A stretch of DNA of 64,000 nucleotides from Rhodococcus oxybenzonivorans (GCF_003130705.1 NZ_CP021354.1:6200001-6264000), one strand, 5' to 3'. Positions 1 through 8,236 are shown, numbered from the stretch's first letter. Made by a program: numbers and translations. Notes: generated from the sequence alone by a model not told the origin.

Positions 1-1
1 C

Positions 2-374
2 TTCGAGCACGGCGCGATGTACTGGACCAACGACACCGGGGGCCTGGGAAGTCTACGGCGACATCGGAAAGAAATATGCCGGCGACGGCGGTCCCGCTTC
101 GGCGGTCGGATGGCCGATCAGCGGCGAGCTTTCCACGCCCGGCGATGCGGGACGATTCAACCGCTTCCAGCACGGCAACATCTACGCCTCCGCCGCGGGC
201 ACTCATCCGGTGTACGGCGCCATCTTCGCCGAATGGGGCCGCCACGGTTTTGAGCAGGGCCGGTTCGGGTTCCCCACCACAGACGAGTTCGACATTTCCG
301 GCGGCCGGCAAACCAACTTTCAGGGAGGCTGGATCCGATGGCTCGACGAGGGCGACCAGATCATCACGTCCTGA
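2..374 (+). CDS. LGFP-repeat protein, C-terminal part, frameshifted
   Basis: The window opens inside a gene whose C-terminus carries LGFP repeats, the wall-associated modules found in mycolic-acid actinobacteria. The first stretch (GAMYWTNDTG) is in the frame starting at position 2. From about position 45 the protein continues in the next frame as WEVYGDIGKKY, GWPIS and RFGFPTTDEF, ending at TGA 372-374. The switch falls on a run of five G (38-42); four would restore one continuous repeat. This is either a sequencing error or a real +1 frameshift. The 5' end lies outside the window, so the full domain set, for example a fused hydrolase, cannot be seen. Confidence 0.7.
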   Translation, partial: SSTARCTGPTTPGAWEVYGDIGKKYAGDGGPASAVGWPISGELSTPGDAGRFNRFQHGNIYASAAGTHPVYGAIFAEWGRHGFEQGRFGFPTTDEFDISGGRQTNFQGGWIRWLDEGDQIITS

Positions 375-1091
375 CCCGCAGTGATCCTTCCCGGACGGCC
401 CCGCCCCTCCGGAAACGGTCACCTGGGCCCACTCTTGCCGTCCTTGTTGCCGCCGTATTGGTTACCGGCTGCTCGACCGACGCCGAGCCCACCGAGTCGA
501 CGGGAACCGTCCCACCGGTGTGGACCGGTTCTACCGCCCCCTTGACCACCGGTGAGATACCCGGCCACCCCCGGCCATTCGCCGGGCGGCAACGTCCTCT
601 CCAGAGGGTTCCTCGACGCGAACGGTGGACCTGCGGGGACGGTGACCTTCGTTGAGCGGGCCGGCTTCGTGGAGGTTCGAGCCGAGGTTTCCGGTCTCGA
701 GCCCGGTTTCCACGGCTTCCACATTCACGAACGCGGACTGTGCGAACCCGACTCGACACCGCCCGGCGGCGGAGAGCCCGGAGATTTCTTGTCCGCCGGT
801 GGACACATGCAGGCTGGCGGCCGTACGAGCCATCCCGCCAGTGGCGACCTGACATCGATACACGTTCGCGAGGGTGGCACCGGGACTCTGGTCACCTCGT
901 CGGAGGCGTTCACGCTCGACGATCTGCGCAATGACGGGCAAGGGCGGGCGGTGATCGTCCACGCCGATCCGGACAACTTCGCGAACATCCCTACCCGCTA
1001 TTCGTTGCCGGGAGGCGACCCGGTCCCGGACGAGCAAACGTTGTCGACCGGCGACGCCGGTGCCCGGGTCGCGTGCGCGGTCATCGAGTAA
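338..1091 (+). CDS. sodC: Cu/Zn superoxide dismutase lipoprotein (SodC-like), frameshifted
   Basis: Periplasmic or envelope Cu/Zn superoxide dismutase. The body (about 568-1091) has the copper-binding pair FHIHERG, the zinc-loop region GGHM to SHPASGDL, the third copper ligand region IVHADPDNFANIPTRY and a C-terminal GDAGARVACAVI typical of mycobacterial SodC. A lipoprotein signal (hydrophobic LAVLVAAVLVTGC, with Cys as lipobox) lies just upstream in a different frame. Removing one C from the C5 run at 568-572 joins signal and enzyme as one protein. The start is uncertain: ATG 338 overlaps the previous gene by 37 bases. Without the shift, only a signal-less product from about 552 would be made. 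Confidence 0.75.
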
Positions 1092-1147
1092 AACGTACTT
1101 CCCTCGGTCGAGGTGGTCCCCGCCCGAAATATGATGAGGTGACAATC

Positions 1148-1228
1148 ATGAATCCGTACTATCCCCTGGCGATCGCGCTGTACGTCGTCGCCGCGCTTCT
1201 CCAGGGGAATCTAGGAACCATCCTGTGA
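1148..1228 (+). CDS. possible 26-residue membrane peptide
   Basis: A short reading frame (MNPYYPLAIALYVVAALLQG and six further residues) follows a good ribosome-binding sequence, GAGGTG, seven bases before the ATG. It could form one short hydrophobic segment. It is too short to judge by composition, and I do not recognise a family. It lies between sodC and the LapA-domain gene on the same strand. Confidence 0.25.
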   Translation: MNPYYPLAIALYVVAALLQGNLGTIL

Positions 1229-1281
1229 CACGAGTCTGCCGATCTAGCGGCAGGCCGCATGATGGCAAAGGAGCGTGAAAA

Positions 1282-1632
1282 GTGATCACGAAAGGCCCCG
1301 GTGGCAATCCGCCTGCCGATGAACCGGATTCCGCGAGAAAGGATGCCGATGATCGCAGCACCACCGCACCCACGCCCGCCAAAGTAGATTTGGCGCCCAC
1401 GCGAACCGGGAGGATGTGGGTGGCGGTGACCGTTGGCGCCATCATCCTCCTCGCTCTGCTGATCTTCATTCTTCAGAACACCGAGCGCACCGCGATTGCC
1501 TTCCTCGGCTGGAATTTTTCCCTGCCACTTGGTATCGCCCTGCTGTTCGCCGCCATCGCCGGACTGTTGGTGATGGCATTAGTTGGCGGTGCCAGGATCT
1601 GGCAGCTGCGGCACGCCTACAACAAACGCTGA
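1282..1632 (+). CDS. LapA-domain (DUF1049) membrane protein
   Basis: 116 residues. A polar, charged N-terminal 45 residues precede two predicted transmembrane helices (about 45-67 and 78-103), with the ILQNTERTAIAFLGW motif between them, characteristic of the LapA/YciS (DUF1049) family. In Gram-negatives these help lipopolysaccharide assembly; in actinobacteria, which lack LPS, the role is unknown. The start is GTG 1282, supported by AAGGAG eight bases upstream. The protein ends in a short basic tail. Confidence 0.8.
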   Translation: MITKGPGGNPPADEPDSARKDADDRSTTAPTPAKVDLAPTRTGRMWVAVTVGAIILLALLIFILQNTERTAIAFLGWNFSLPLGIALLFAAIAGLLVMALVGGARIWQLRHAYNKR

Positions 1633-1991
1633 TCCGGGCGGCCAAGCAGCCCGGCCTTCCAGCCGCACTGCCGATCAGCCACCCAGAGAACAAGCGAGCT
1701 GTATTTTTCGCCGGCCGCGCCTCCCGCGGGTTACAACGGCGCCCTCGCCGGTGCGCCCCACTCCCCGAGGCCCGGCGACGATGTGCGCTGGTCCGGCGAT
1801 GCTGCGCTACCCATGTCTGTAGATCTACCTCTGCAGAACAACAGCCAGGCGGTGCCGCCCCGCAGCGAGGGAATCCCTCAGTCGGGATCATCTTCGCCTT
1901 GAAATATGTGCCCCGGCCCGTACCGTGGGTTTCAAGGACCTACCAAAGGCGGGCTCCCAGATACATCCCCGAGGACTGGAAAACGGACTTC
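1633..1991. other. intergenic stretch, no convincing gene
   Basis: About 360 bases between the LapA-domain gene and a short downstream frame. Open frames here lack convincing starts, and I recognise no protein or RNA motif. It may hold the terminator of the LapA gene, but I could not identify a clear stem with a U-tract. Confidence 0.4.
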
Positions 1992-2150
1992 ATGACCGAC
2001 ACCTTCAGAACCCTGCATACCTCCACCTCCGCAAGCACCGAATGGATCAAGTCGCACCTCGATCGGATGGACCAGGCAGCGGCGCGGCCGAACCCAGGCG
2101 AAAGTCCCGAAGCCGACAGTGAGTTGCCCCGCCCGAGGGCCGAAAGATAG
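1992..2150 (+). CDS. possible small hypothetical protein, 52 residues
   Basis: The ATG at 1992 opens a 52-residue hydrophilic frame beginning MTDTFRTLHTSTSAS and rich in Pro, Glu and Arg at the C-terminus. There is no recognisable domain and no strong ribosome-binding site. It could be a real small protein or chance; the frame is also open upstream without a good start. Confidence 0.3.
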   Translation: MTDTFRTLHTSTSASTEWIKSHLDRMDQAAARPNPGESPEADSELPRPRAER

Positions 2151-2301
2151 GCTCCGGCCGAATAGCCCCACCTCACACACCACGGCGTACGGCGTTCACC
2201 CATCGCTCTGTGCTGCACGAACCACACTCGGCGGCAGGGTAGACCGCCGGGCCTCCACATATCAGCGTGGTAGCCGACGCTATTGCGGGTATCCGCTCGC
2301 T

Positions 2302-2763
2302 ATGAGCACCATCACCGAAGCCATTGACGTCGAGGTTCCCATTCGCGTCGCCTACGACCAGTGGACACAATTCGAATCGTTCCCCAAGTTCATGAAAGGG
2401 GTCGAGGAAATCCGGCAGATCGACGACACCCACACCCACTGGACGATCGACGTGTCCGGGCACCTCCGTGAATTCGACGCCACCATCACCGAACAACACC
2501 CCGACCAGCGGGTGGCATGGAAATCCGACTCGGGGCCGTCCCACGCCGGAGTGATCACCTTCCACCGCCTCAGCGACACCACCACCCGGGTGACGGCGCA
2601 AATGGACATTGACCCCGATGGTTTCGTCGAGAATGTCGCCGACGCACTCGGTGTCCTCGACCGCCGCGTCAAGGACGACATGAAGAGATTCAAAAGCTTC
2701 GTCGAGGACAAGGACACCCTCACCACGGGATGGCGCGGCGACATCGACCGGCCCAGAACCTGA
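2302..2763 (+). CDS. SRPBCC family (cyclase/dehydrase-like) protein
   Basis: 153 residues matching the START/Bet v1-like SRPBCC fold common in actinobacterial stress loci. Seen: an N-terminal beta strand ITEAIDVEVPIRVAYDQWTQFESFPKFMKGV, which I cite only as residues 4-34 with key motif QFESFPKFM; then alternating strands; then a long C-terminal helix VLDRRVKDDMKRFKSFVED around a hydrophobic cavity. The family binds hydrophobic ligands or acts as cyclase-like enzymes, and the substrate cannot be told. Start ATG 2302. No close partner gene; the MarR regulator follows 220 bases downstream. Confidence 0.85.
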   Translation: MSTITEAIDVEVPIRVAYDQWTQFESFPKFMKGVEEIRQIDDTHTHWTIDVSGHLREFDATITEQHPDQRVAWKSDSGPSHAGVITFHRLSDTTTRVTAQMDIDPDGFVENVADALGVLDRRVKDDMKRFKSFVEDKDTLTTGWRGDIDRPRT

Positions 2764-2995
2764 CCCCTACGTGAGTGGTCGGTCGGTCCTTACCGGCTGC
2801 ATCTCCCGTGCTCGGACGGCACTCGAGAGATCATGCAACCCGCACCGGTCTGTCTCGGGCCGCGTGTGTGGTGCGGCGCCGCGACCGATGTGACGACCCC
2901 TCGCCATCAGCCGACGGCACCAGCTCCACGGTAACTCGGACACCGTTCGTGAGCCACCGAATCGGCCCAACGGAGAGTGAGCAGGGGTGCGCTAT

Positions 2996-3006
2996 GCAAT
3001 TGTTGC
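2996..3006 (+). promoter_or_regulatory. GCAA-N3-TTGC inverted repeat at marR
   Basis: GCAATTGTTGC preceded by CTAT, giving CTATGCAATTGTTGC. The same core occurs before ectD (3933-3943), the DUF3052 gene (8120-8130, minus) and the PRC-barrel gene (8918-8928). At marR it lies just before the likely ATG start (3029), fitting autoregulation by a MarR dimer. Assignment to this MarR protein is inference. Confidence 0.45.
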
Positions 3007-3028
3007 CGTGAAGGTGCATGGTAGGAAT

Positions 3029-3559
3029 ATGCCACGGAGGGTAACTCAGCACAGTCCTAAGACAAGGCCGGCCACGGGCACCGTAACCGGCACTGTGGAG
3101 ACCGTCGACGCGATAACAGACGCGATGTTGACGGCGTCGCGACTGCTGGTGTCGCTGTCGGCGCGCTCCATTGCGTCGGTGGACGATTCGATCACGATTC
3201 CGCAGTTCCGGGTCCTGGTCGTCCTCGAAACGCACGGCCCGATCAACCTCGCCTCGCTGGCACAAAATCTCGACGTGCAGCCGTCCACGGCTACCCGGAT
3301 GGTCGATCGACTCGTCTTCGCCGACCTGATCACGCGGGAAGCCAGTCCGCACTCGCGCCGCGAGCTGATGGTCGGGTTGACCAGACGTGGCGCGGCGGTG
3401 GTGCGGGAGGTCACGACCCGCCGTCGGCGTGAGATCGCAGCCGTGGTCGAGAAGATGCCACCGACCACTCGCGTCGGCTTGGTACGGGCACTGAAAGCAT
3501 TCACCGCGGCCGGCGCGGAACCGGACGCGCAGACATCCCTCGATATGTACTGGGTGTGA
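3029..3559 (+). CDS. MarR family transcriptional regulator
   Basis: 176 residues from ATG 3029; GTG 2987 or GTG 3008 would add 14 or 7 residues. A winged helix-turn-helix is clear: the dimerisation helix ASRLLVSLSARSIASV, then helices through LASLAQNLDVQPSTATRMVDRL, and the wing REASPHSRRELMVGLT. I prefer the later start because the longer forms would place an operator-like inverted repeat (2996-3006) inside the coding sequence. Similar repeats precede ectD, the DUF3052 gene and a PRC-barrel gene, so this protein may control a small regulon. Its ligand is unknown. Confidence 0.85.
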   Translation: MPRRVTQHSPKTRPATGTVTGTVETVDAITDAMLTASRLLVSLSARSIASVDDSITIPQFRVLVVLETHGPINLASLAQNLDVQPSTATRMVDRLVFADLITREASPHSRRELMVGLTRRGAAVVREVTTRRRREIAAVVEKMPPTTRVGLVRALKAFTAAGAEPDAQTSLDMYWV

Positions 3560-4212
3560 TCGCATCCCCGCGCCGCGCCGCCGCTGCCCGTGCGGCACTG
3601 CCCGGGGGCCCGACGGTGGTATCGCATGAACGTCGCGAATGACGTTTGCCGAATGCTGTCGTCCGGCCAGTCGACGCGTGTATCGCGCACTCCGGGCCTG
3701 GGCGGCGAGCCGGTCACTCCCCTCACCGAGACGCAGATCGACTCGCGACCGGTCGACACGGACGCTCAGACACAACAGAACTCGTCGCGGCTGACGGGTC
3801 GGGTTTGCCGGGATTAGCAAAAGCAAACAGCACTCCGGTCAGTGGCCGACACCACACCCCGAACATTCGAGCTCGGACCGGCGGCCGCGAGGAAAGACGG
3901 ACATTTGCGACATAGCGTTTATATGGCACTATGCAATAGTTGCTGCGCCGGGGTATTCGCTCGGTCGTGCCGAGCGGGCGAGAGGAGACCGGACGTAACG
4001 ACAAAAAAAGTCACTGAGCTGTGCTTTTCGACCCAGCACGGCAATCGCCCCACCCGCGGGCGCAGGTCCACTCGAGTCGGGAAACGCCGCTGTGCAGAAT
4101 CACGACCTCGGATCCGTTAGGCGCGGTGCGGCGAACGCCCGGTGACCCCGACGAGCCGGACGGTACGACGACACACCGCCGGTCCCGACATCGAAATGCA
4201 GGTGCTGCTGGA
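3560..4212. other. long upstream region of ectD
   Basis: About 650 bases without a convincing gene between marR and the ectD-like gene. The useful content is a promoter/operator block at about 3897-3945. A small frame beginning at ATG 3923 (MALCNSCCAG) is discussed with the operator and is not accepted as a gene. No other signal recognised. Confidence 0.5.
3897..3943 (+). promoter_or_regulatory. promoter/operator block shared with the DUF3052 gene
   Basis: The block contains GGACATTTGCGACA, then TATATGGCACTATGCAATAG and a final TTGC. CTAT-GCA-ATAG (3929-3939) is a perfect inverted repeat around GCA, and GCAA-TAG-TTGC (3933-3943) a second, overlapping one. Nearly the same block lies on the minus strand at about 8121-8167, before the DUF3052 gene. 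A weak -35 (TTGCGA, 3905-3910) and a -10-like ACTATG (3928-3933) at 17-base spacing would put the repeat over the promoter. Confidence 0.45.
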
Positions 4213-5154
4213 ATGACCACGATGACCGATCCGTACACGTCCCGCGTGTCAGCGATACCGCAGGTGCTCGAGCGTCCACACCCCGTCGTGTGGGGCACGT
4301 CCACGACTCCGGATGTGGCGGTCTTCGCCGAACGCGGATATCTTCAGCAGGACCACGCGCTCAGCACCGAGTCCGTCGAGAACTGTCTCGCCGAGATCGA
4401 CCGACTCCAGAACGATCCGAAAGTTCGCGGCGATGCCCGGATCGTCCGGGAAGAAGGCACCAGCGCGGTGCGTTCCATCTTCGACATCGTCGAGTTCAGC
4501 GACATCGTGCGGAACGCGGTCGCCGAATCCGGCGCCGAGGACATCGCCCGAGAGATCCTCGGATCCGAGGTCTACATCTATCAGAGCCGGCTGAACTACA
4601 AACCGGGCTTTCACGGCGGTGCCTTCTACTGGCATTCGGATTTCGAGACCTGGCACGCCGAAGACGGAATGCGGCACCCACGCGCGGTGAGCGCGTCGAT
4701 CGCCCTGACCCGCAACGAGACCTACAACGGACCGTTGATGATCATGCCCGGAACGCATCGTTCGTTCGTGCAGTGTGCCGGCGCCACCCCTGAGGACTAC
4801 TATCGGGAGTCCCTGGTCACCACTGCCCCCCGGGTCGGTGCCCCCGCTGAAAACATCATCGCCGACATGGCCGAGACCCACGGAATCGACGTGCTGACCG
4901 GAGCAGCAGGATCGATGACGGTCTTCGATTGCAACGCCCTGCATGCGTCGGGTGGAAACATCAGCCCGTTGCCGCGCGCGAACATCTTCGTGGTGTTCAA
5001 CAGTGTCGACAATCCGATCGACCGACCGTTCTCCGGCTCGGTCCCACGTCCGTCCTTTCTCGCCAAACATCCCCCTGCGACCGGGAAGGCAGCTGTCGAG
5101 ACGTCAACGGCCGCGGAAATCGGTGCCACCCGCCAGGGTCGGAACCGCCGGTGA
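4213..5154 (+). CDS. ectD: ectoine hydroxylase-like Fe(II)/2-oxoglutarate dioxygenase
   Basis: 313 residues, phytanoyl-CoA dioxygenase superfamily, very like EctD, which converts ectoine to 5-hydroxyectoine. The EctD signature FYWHSDFETWHAEDGM is present, with iron ligands H141, D143 and H244 (in LHASGGN). NGPLMIMPGTHRSF and NIFVVFNSVDNP also match. One deviation: the signature normally continues GMPxMR, here GMRHPR. Start ATG 4213; a second ATG at 4222 is possible. The stop overlaps the GTG of the next gene by four bases, so the two are translationally coupled. Genuine ectoine use is plausible but not proven, because ectA and ectC are absent here. Confidence 0.85.
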   Translation: MTTMTDPYTSRVSAIPQVLERPHPVVWGTSTTPDVAVFAERGYLQQDHALSTESVENCLAEIDRLQNDPKVRGDARIVREEGTSAVRSIFDIVEFSDIVRNAVAESGAEDIAREILGSEVYIYQSRLNYKPGFHGGAFYWHSDFETWHAEDGMRHPRAVSASIALTRNETYNGPLMIMPGTHRSFVQCAGATPEDYYRESLVTTAPRVGAPAENIIADMAETHGIDVLTGAAGSMTVFDCNALHASGGNISPLPRANIFVVFNSVDNPIDRPFSGSVPRPSFLAKHPPATGKAAVETSTAAEIGATRQGRNRR

Positions 5155-6419
5155 GCGCCGGCCTACGACCCTCCGTCTTCGACGAACTCGAATCCGAGGT
5201 CCGCAGTTACTGCCGGCGTTGGCCGACCACCTTCGCCACGGCGTCGGGCTCGTGGTTGACCGACGAGACCGGGCACGAATACCTCGACTTCTTCGCCGGA
5301 GCCGGATCGCTGAACTACGGGCACAACAACCCTGTGCTCAAATCCGCCCTCGTCGACTATGTCGCACGCGACGGAATCACCCACTCACTCGACACGTACA
5401 CCGTCGCCAAGCGGGAATTCCTCGAAACGCTCCATCGGGTGGTCCTCGCGCCCCGCAATCTCGACTACAAGGTGCAGTTCCCCGGGCCGACCGGAACGAA
5501 CGCCGTCGAGGCCGCACTCAAACTGGCACGAAAATGCACCGGCCGCGAAACCATCATCAGCTTCACCAACGCCTTCCACGGAATGACACTGGGTGCGCTG
5601 GCGGTGACCGGCAACTCGATGAAACGTGCCGGCGCCGGCGTACCCCTCGTCCATACGACCCCGATGCCGTTCGACCACTACCTGGGTGGGACCGTCGACG
5701 ACTTCCACTGGCTCGAGCACGCCCTCGAGAATTCCGGAAGTGGGCTGGAGAAGCCCGCAGCGGTGATCGTCGAAACGGTGCAGGGCGAAGGCGGCGTCAA
5801 TGTCGCACGGCCGCAATGGCTGCGGGCGCTCGCCCAACTTTGCCGCGACCGCGACATCCTGTTGATCGTCGACGATGTGCAGATGGGATGCGGACGAACC
5901 GGCCCGTTCTTTTCGTTCGAGGACGCCGGAATCGAACCCGACATAGTCACGTTGTCCAAGTCGATCAGCGGATACGGCCTGCCTATGGCACTGACACTTC
6001 TCAAACCGCATCTCGACATCTGGGAGCCGGGCGAACACAACGGGACGTTCCGCGGCAACAACCTCGCCTTCGTCACGGCGCGGGCGGCCCTCGAACACTA
6101 CTGGAACGACGACGGCCTAGAGGGTGCCACCCGCCGCCGGGGCGAAATGATGAGCGCGGCGTTCACCGATCTCACTGCCACACTCCCGACCGTGTCCTCT
6201 CGCGGGCGCGGGATGATTCAGGGACTCGTTTTCGCCGACGCCGCGCAGGCCGCACGCGTGAGCGCCCACGCCTTCGAACACGGTCTGCTGGTCGAGACCT
6301 CCGGCCCCCGAGACGAGGTGGTCAAATTGCTGCCGCCCCTCACCGCTACCGACGATGAGATCGCATACGGAATCCGGATACTCGCCGACGCGGCAACCGC
6401 GGCCACCAATCACCACTGA
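5151..6419 (+). CDS. ectB: diaminobutyrate--2-oxoglutarate transaminase
   Basis: 422 residues, class III PLP aminotransferase. EctB makes L-2,4-diaminobutyrate from aspartate semialdehyde. Matches include DFFAGAGSLNYGHNNP near the N-terminus, the PLP phosphate-binding region GPTGTNAVEAALKLAR, FHGMTLGALA, ETVQGEGG, VDDVQMGCGRTG and the PLP lysine in TLSKSIS (K270). Start GTG 5151 overlaps the ectD stop (GTGA). No ectA or ectC follows. Diaminobutyrate could feed ectoine synthesis encoded elsewhere, a siderophore or another product. Control is probably from the promoter block near 3900. Confidence 0.9.
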   Translation: MSAGLRPSVFDELESEVRSYCRRWPTTFATASGSWLTDETGHEYLDFFAGAGSLNYGHNNPVLKSALVDYVARDGITHSLDTYTVAKREFLETLHRVVLAPRNLDYKVQFPGPTGTNAVEAALKLARKCTGRETIISFTNAFHGMTLGALAVTGNSMKRAGAGVPLVHTTPMPFDHYLGGTVDDFHWLEHALENSGSGLEKPAAVIVETVQGEGGVNVARPQWLRALAQLCRDRDILLIVDDVQMGCGRTGPFFSFEDAGIEPDIVTLSKSISGYGLPMALTLLKPHLDIWEPGEHNGTFRGNNLAFVTARAALEHYWNDDGLEGATRRRGEMMSAAFTDLTATLPTVSSRGRGMIQGLVFADAAQAARVSAHAFEHGLLVETSGPRDEVVKLLPPLTATDDEIAYGIRILADAATAATNHH

Positions 6420-6619
6420 TACCGCATCGTTCCCGGCAATCGTCGTAGTTCTTCTCACGCTGGTCGCGTTTTGGTGAGCACGGAGCACGGAGGCTCGCGT
6501 GCATCACAGGTCCGACACAGGTGCTGGCGGATCTCCGCACCCCGCACCGCGGCACGCCGTGTCTTCGGTCGCTCGTGGTGTCGTCCCTGGATGCCGTCAC
6601 CGCTCACGGTACGACGTCG

Positions 6620-7018
6620 TCACGGGCAGATGGGTTCTACCAGGCGATAAATCTGCTGCGCCTGCTCCGGGGTCGGTAGGGTGCCCCGGTTTTCGGCCTG
6701 CGTTGTGATCGTGGCGGTCACGGTCTGCTCGTCGGCGCCGTTGGCGAGATCGATGCACGGTTCGATGGCGATATGCGCGATCGAGTCGTCGTTGCGGTTG
6801 CTGGCCAGCTCCGGATAGCGGGTACGAAAAGCAGCGACGAACGCAGCGAGATCAGCATTGTATCTGGCTATTTCGGCGGCCCGGTCTCTCTCGTCCTGGG
6901 CGCCGGCGGCCTCGGGGGGAGCCGTGGTGGTGTCACCAAATTTGGTGTCTGTGCCGGAGCCGCAGGCAACCAGCACCCACAAGGCGGCGGCGACACCGCA
7001 CGCGCGGGCGGACCTCAT
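6620..7018 (-). CDS. DUF732-like lipoprotein
   Basis: 132 residues from ATG 7018. A signal peptide ends in a lipobox-like LVACGSG with the Cys near residue 19, followed by a Thr/Pro/Ala linker. The C-terminal region (FVAAFRTRYPEL, then a CIDLANG cysteine and a final EPIC cysteine) resembles the small DUF732 helical fold of mycobacteria, whose two Cys form a disulphide. Function unknown. The start overlaps the stop of the upstream membrane gene by four bases (ATGA), so they form an operon. Confidence 0.7.
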   Translation of the reverse strand: MRSARACGVAAALWVLVACGSGTDTKFGDTTTAPPEAAGAQDERDRAAEIARYNADLAAFVAAFRTRYPELASNRNDDSIAHIAIEPCIDLANGADEQTVTATITTQAENRGTLPTPEQAQQIYRLVEPICP

Positions 7019-7269
7019 GAGCGCAGGGTTACCACCCACACCGGGCAGCAAACACCGGCAACCGGCATTGCGCCGGCACGGGTGTCTAGGACGGCCCGCA
7101 GTGGACCAAACCATCGTCTCTGCGTCGTGCACTCGGCCGCTTCCCCGGCGGCCGCCCGCACGACGGTGACCACCATGACGATCAGGGCGGCGCCGATCAC
7201 CACGCCCGCATAGCGCGCAGCCCAGCAGGGGGCCCTGTCGGACCAGCGTTTCTCGACGTCCCCGGTCAT
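7015..7269 (-). CDS. small single-pass membrane protein
   Basis: 84 residues from ATG 7269. A short polar N-terminus (MTGDVEKRWSDRAPC) is followed by one transmembrane helix (YAGVVIGAALIVMVVTVVRA) and a Cys-containing extracytoplasmic tail ending in a hydrophobic PVWVVTL. No family recognised. It is coupled by a four-base overlap to the DUF732-like lipoprotein downstream. Confidence 0.5.
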   Translation of the reverse strand: MTGDVEKRWSDRAPCWAARYAGVVIGAALIVMVVTVVRAAAGEAAECTTQRRWFGPLRAVLDTRAGAMPVAGVCCPVWVVTLRS

Positions 7270-7294
7270 GGCAGACGACCTGTAGTTGCCTCGG

Positions 7295-7555
7295 CTACCG
7301 GCGACGCGGTGCCATCGCCTGCGAGGCGCATTCGAAGCTGTCGAACACCGCGGACCGGTCACCGCGGGTGATGGTGAAGGCCTTGTCGTAGTCGTTGCCG
7401 CAAGTGTCGCAGGTGGGAATCCCTCGAAGTCCCTTCCGTGTCCGTTCGGCGTCGTAGGGTGGACAGCCAGGACGTTTACCCTTTGGGGTTACCCGACCCC
7501 CCGAGGGGTAGACGGCGCTCGCGTAAGCCGTTACGAGGCCCGTGCTGCTGGGCAC
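7295..7555 (-). pseudogene. truncated metallothionein-like/zinc-ribbon protein
   Basis: The recognisable part, CDTCGNDYDKAFTITRG followed by FDSFECASQAMAP, matches the N-terminal half of a small actinobacterial Cys-rich protein. That protein normally continues with a second Cys cluster (C-x-H-C-x-C). Here it stops after APRRR, so the second metal site is missing. No other frame downstream restores it. The natural start is also unclear: no ATG lies just before CDTC, only an ATT codon or distant upstream codons. It is probably a remnant, though a short single-site protein is possible. Confidence 0.5.
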
Positions 7556-7579
7556 CGCAGGATTTCGGGCTTCATGAGC

Positions 7580-7999
7580 TCAGGCTCGACGGCGTGGCGG
7601 GCTCAGGCGCACTCCCAGCCAATCCGGCCGGTCGAGGGTCGCGGTGAGGGTCATACCGACCGTCTCGGCCGCCTCGGCGATCCCGCTCGGGTCGACGAAG
7701 CCGTCATGGCCGGTTTTCGGGGTCAGCAACCACAAATAACCGTCCGCGCCGAGGAGGGTCTGTGCGTCGAGAAGTTCGTCGGTCAGGTCGCCGTCGGGTT
7801 GTCGCCACCACAACAGGGCCGCATCGGCTAGTCCGTCGAGATCGTCGCCGGTGACGGTTGTGCCGCCGAGTTCACGGATCTCACCGCGCAATTCGTGGTC
7901 GACGTCCTCACGGAAGCCGAATTCGGCGATCAGCATGTCGGAGTGCACGCCGAGCCGGTTCCCGGTGGCGGGTGCGGAGCGTGGTCGGTCGGTCATCAT
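7580..7999 (-). CDS. DUF3052 family protein
   Basis: 139 residues from ATG 7999 (ATG 7996 is next). Matches the actinobacterial DUF3052 family: LGVHSDMLIAEFGFRED at the N-terminus, LLWWRQPDGDLTDELLDA in the middle, WLLTPKTG, and DPSGIAEAAETVGM near the end. Function unknown. The frame stays open upstream to ATG 8140, which would add a Cys-rich leader (MALCKSCICGVCG) carrying a C-x2-C-x-C-x2-C pattern. I prefer the short form. The upstream region carries the operator block also seen before ectD. Confidence 0.85.
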   Translation of the reverse strand: MMTDRPRSAPATGNRLGVHSDMLIAEFGFREDVDHELRGEIRELGGTTVTGDDLDGLADAALLWWRQPDGDLTDELLDAQTLLGADGYLWLLTPKTGHDGFVDPSGIAEAAETVGMTLTATLDRPDWLGVRLSPPRRRA

Positions 8000-8120
8000 C
8001 CTCAACGTAGTGCGTTTCGCGGGTGCGCTGTGGTGCGCCACGTCAGCAGTCCGAGCGCGGTCATCGCGACCCCGAGGTCTTTGCGGGCCGCGGACTGCTC
8101 GTCCGCAGACCCCGCATATA

Positions 8121-8167
8121 CAACTCTTGCATAGTGCCATATTGTCGAGTTGTCGTAAATGTCCGAT
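8121..8167 (-). promoter_or_regulatory. promoter/operator block of the DUF3052 gene
   Basis: Read on the minus strand it contains GGACATTTACGACA, then ATATGGCACTATGCAAGAG and TTG, nearly identical to the block before ectD at 3897-3943. CTATGCAAGAG differs from the perfect CTATGCAATAG at one arm base. Likely bound by the same regulator, possibly the MarR at 3029; this is inference. Confidence 0.45.
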
Positions 8168-8236
8168 TCGATTTACGTCCGTCGATCGCGTACGTCCACG
8201 TGCCGGGACGGCGGAACGAAAAGGGTGGTGAGGGTC

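Noticed and set aside
364..855. Long open frames opposite sodC and in most high-GC genes.
   Set aside because: They are shadows of real genes, with Arg-rich composition and no family motifs.
3923..4120. Frame MALCNSCCAG upstream of ectD as a Cys-rich leader peptide gene.
   Set aside because: Out of frame with ectD, no ribosome-binding site, and similarity to the DUF3052 leader is explained by shared operator DNA that extends upstream of the ATG.
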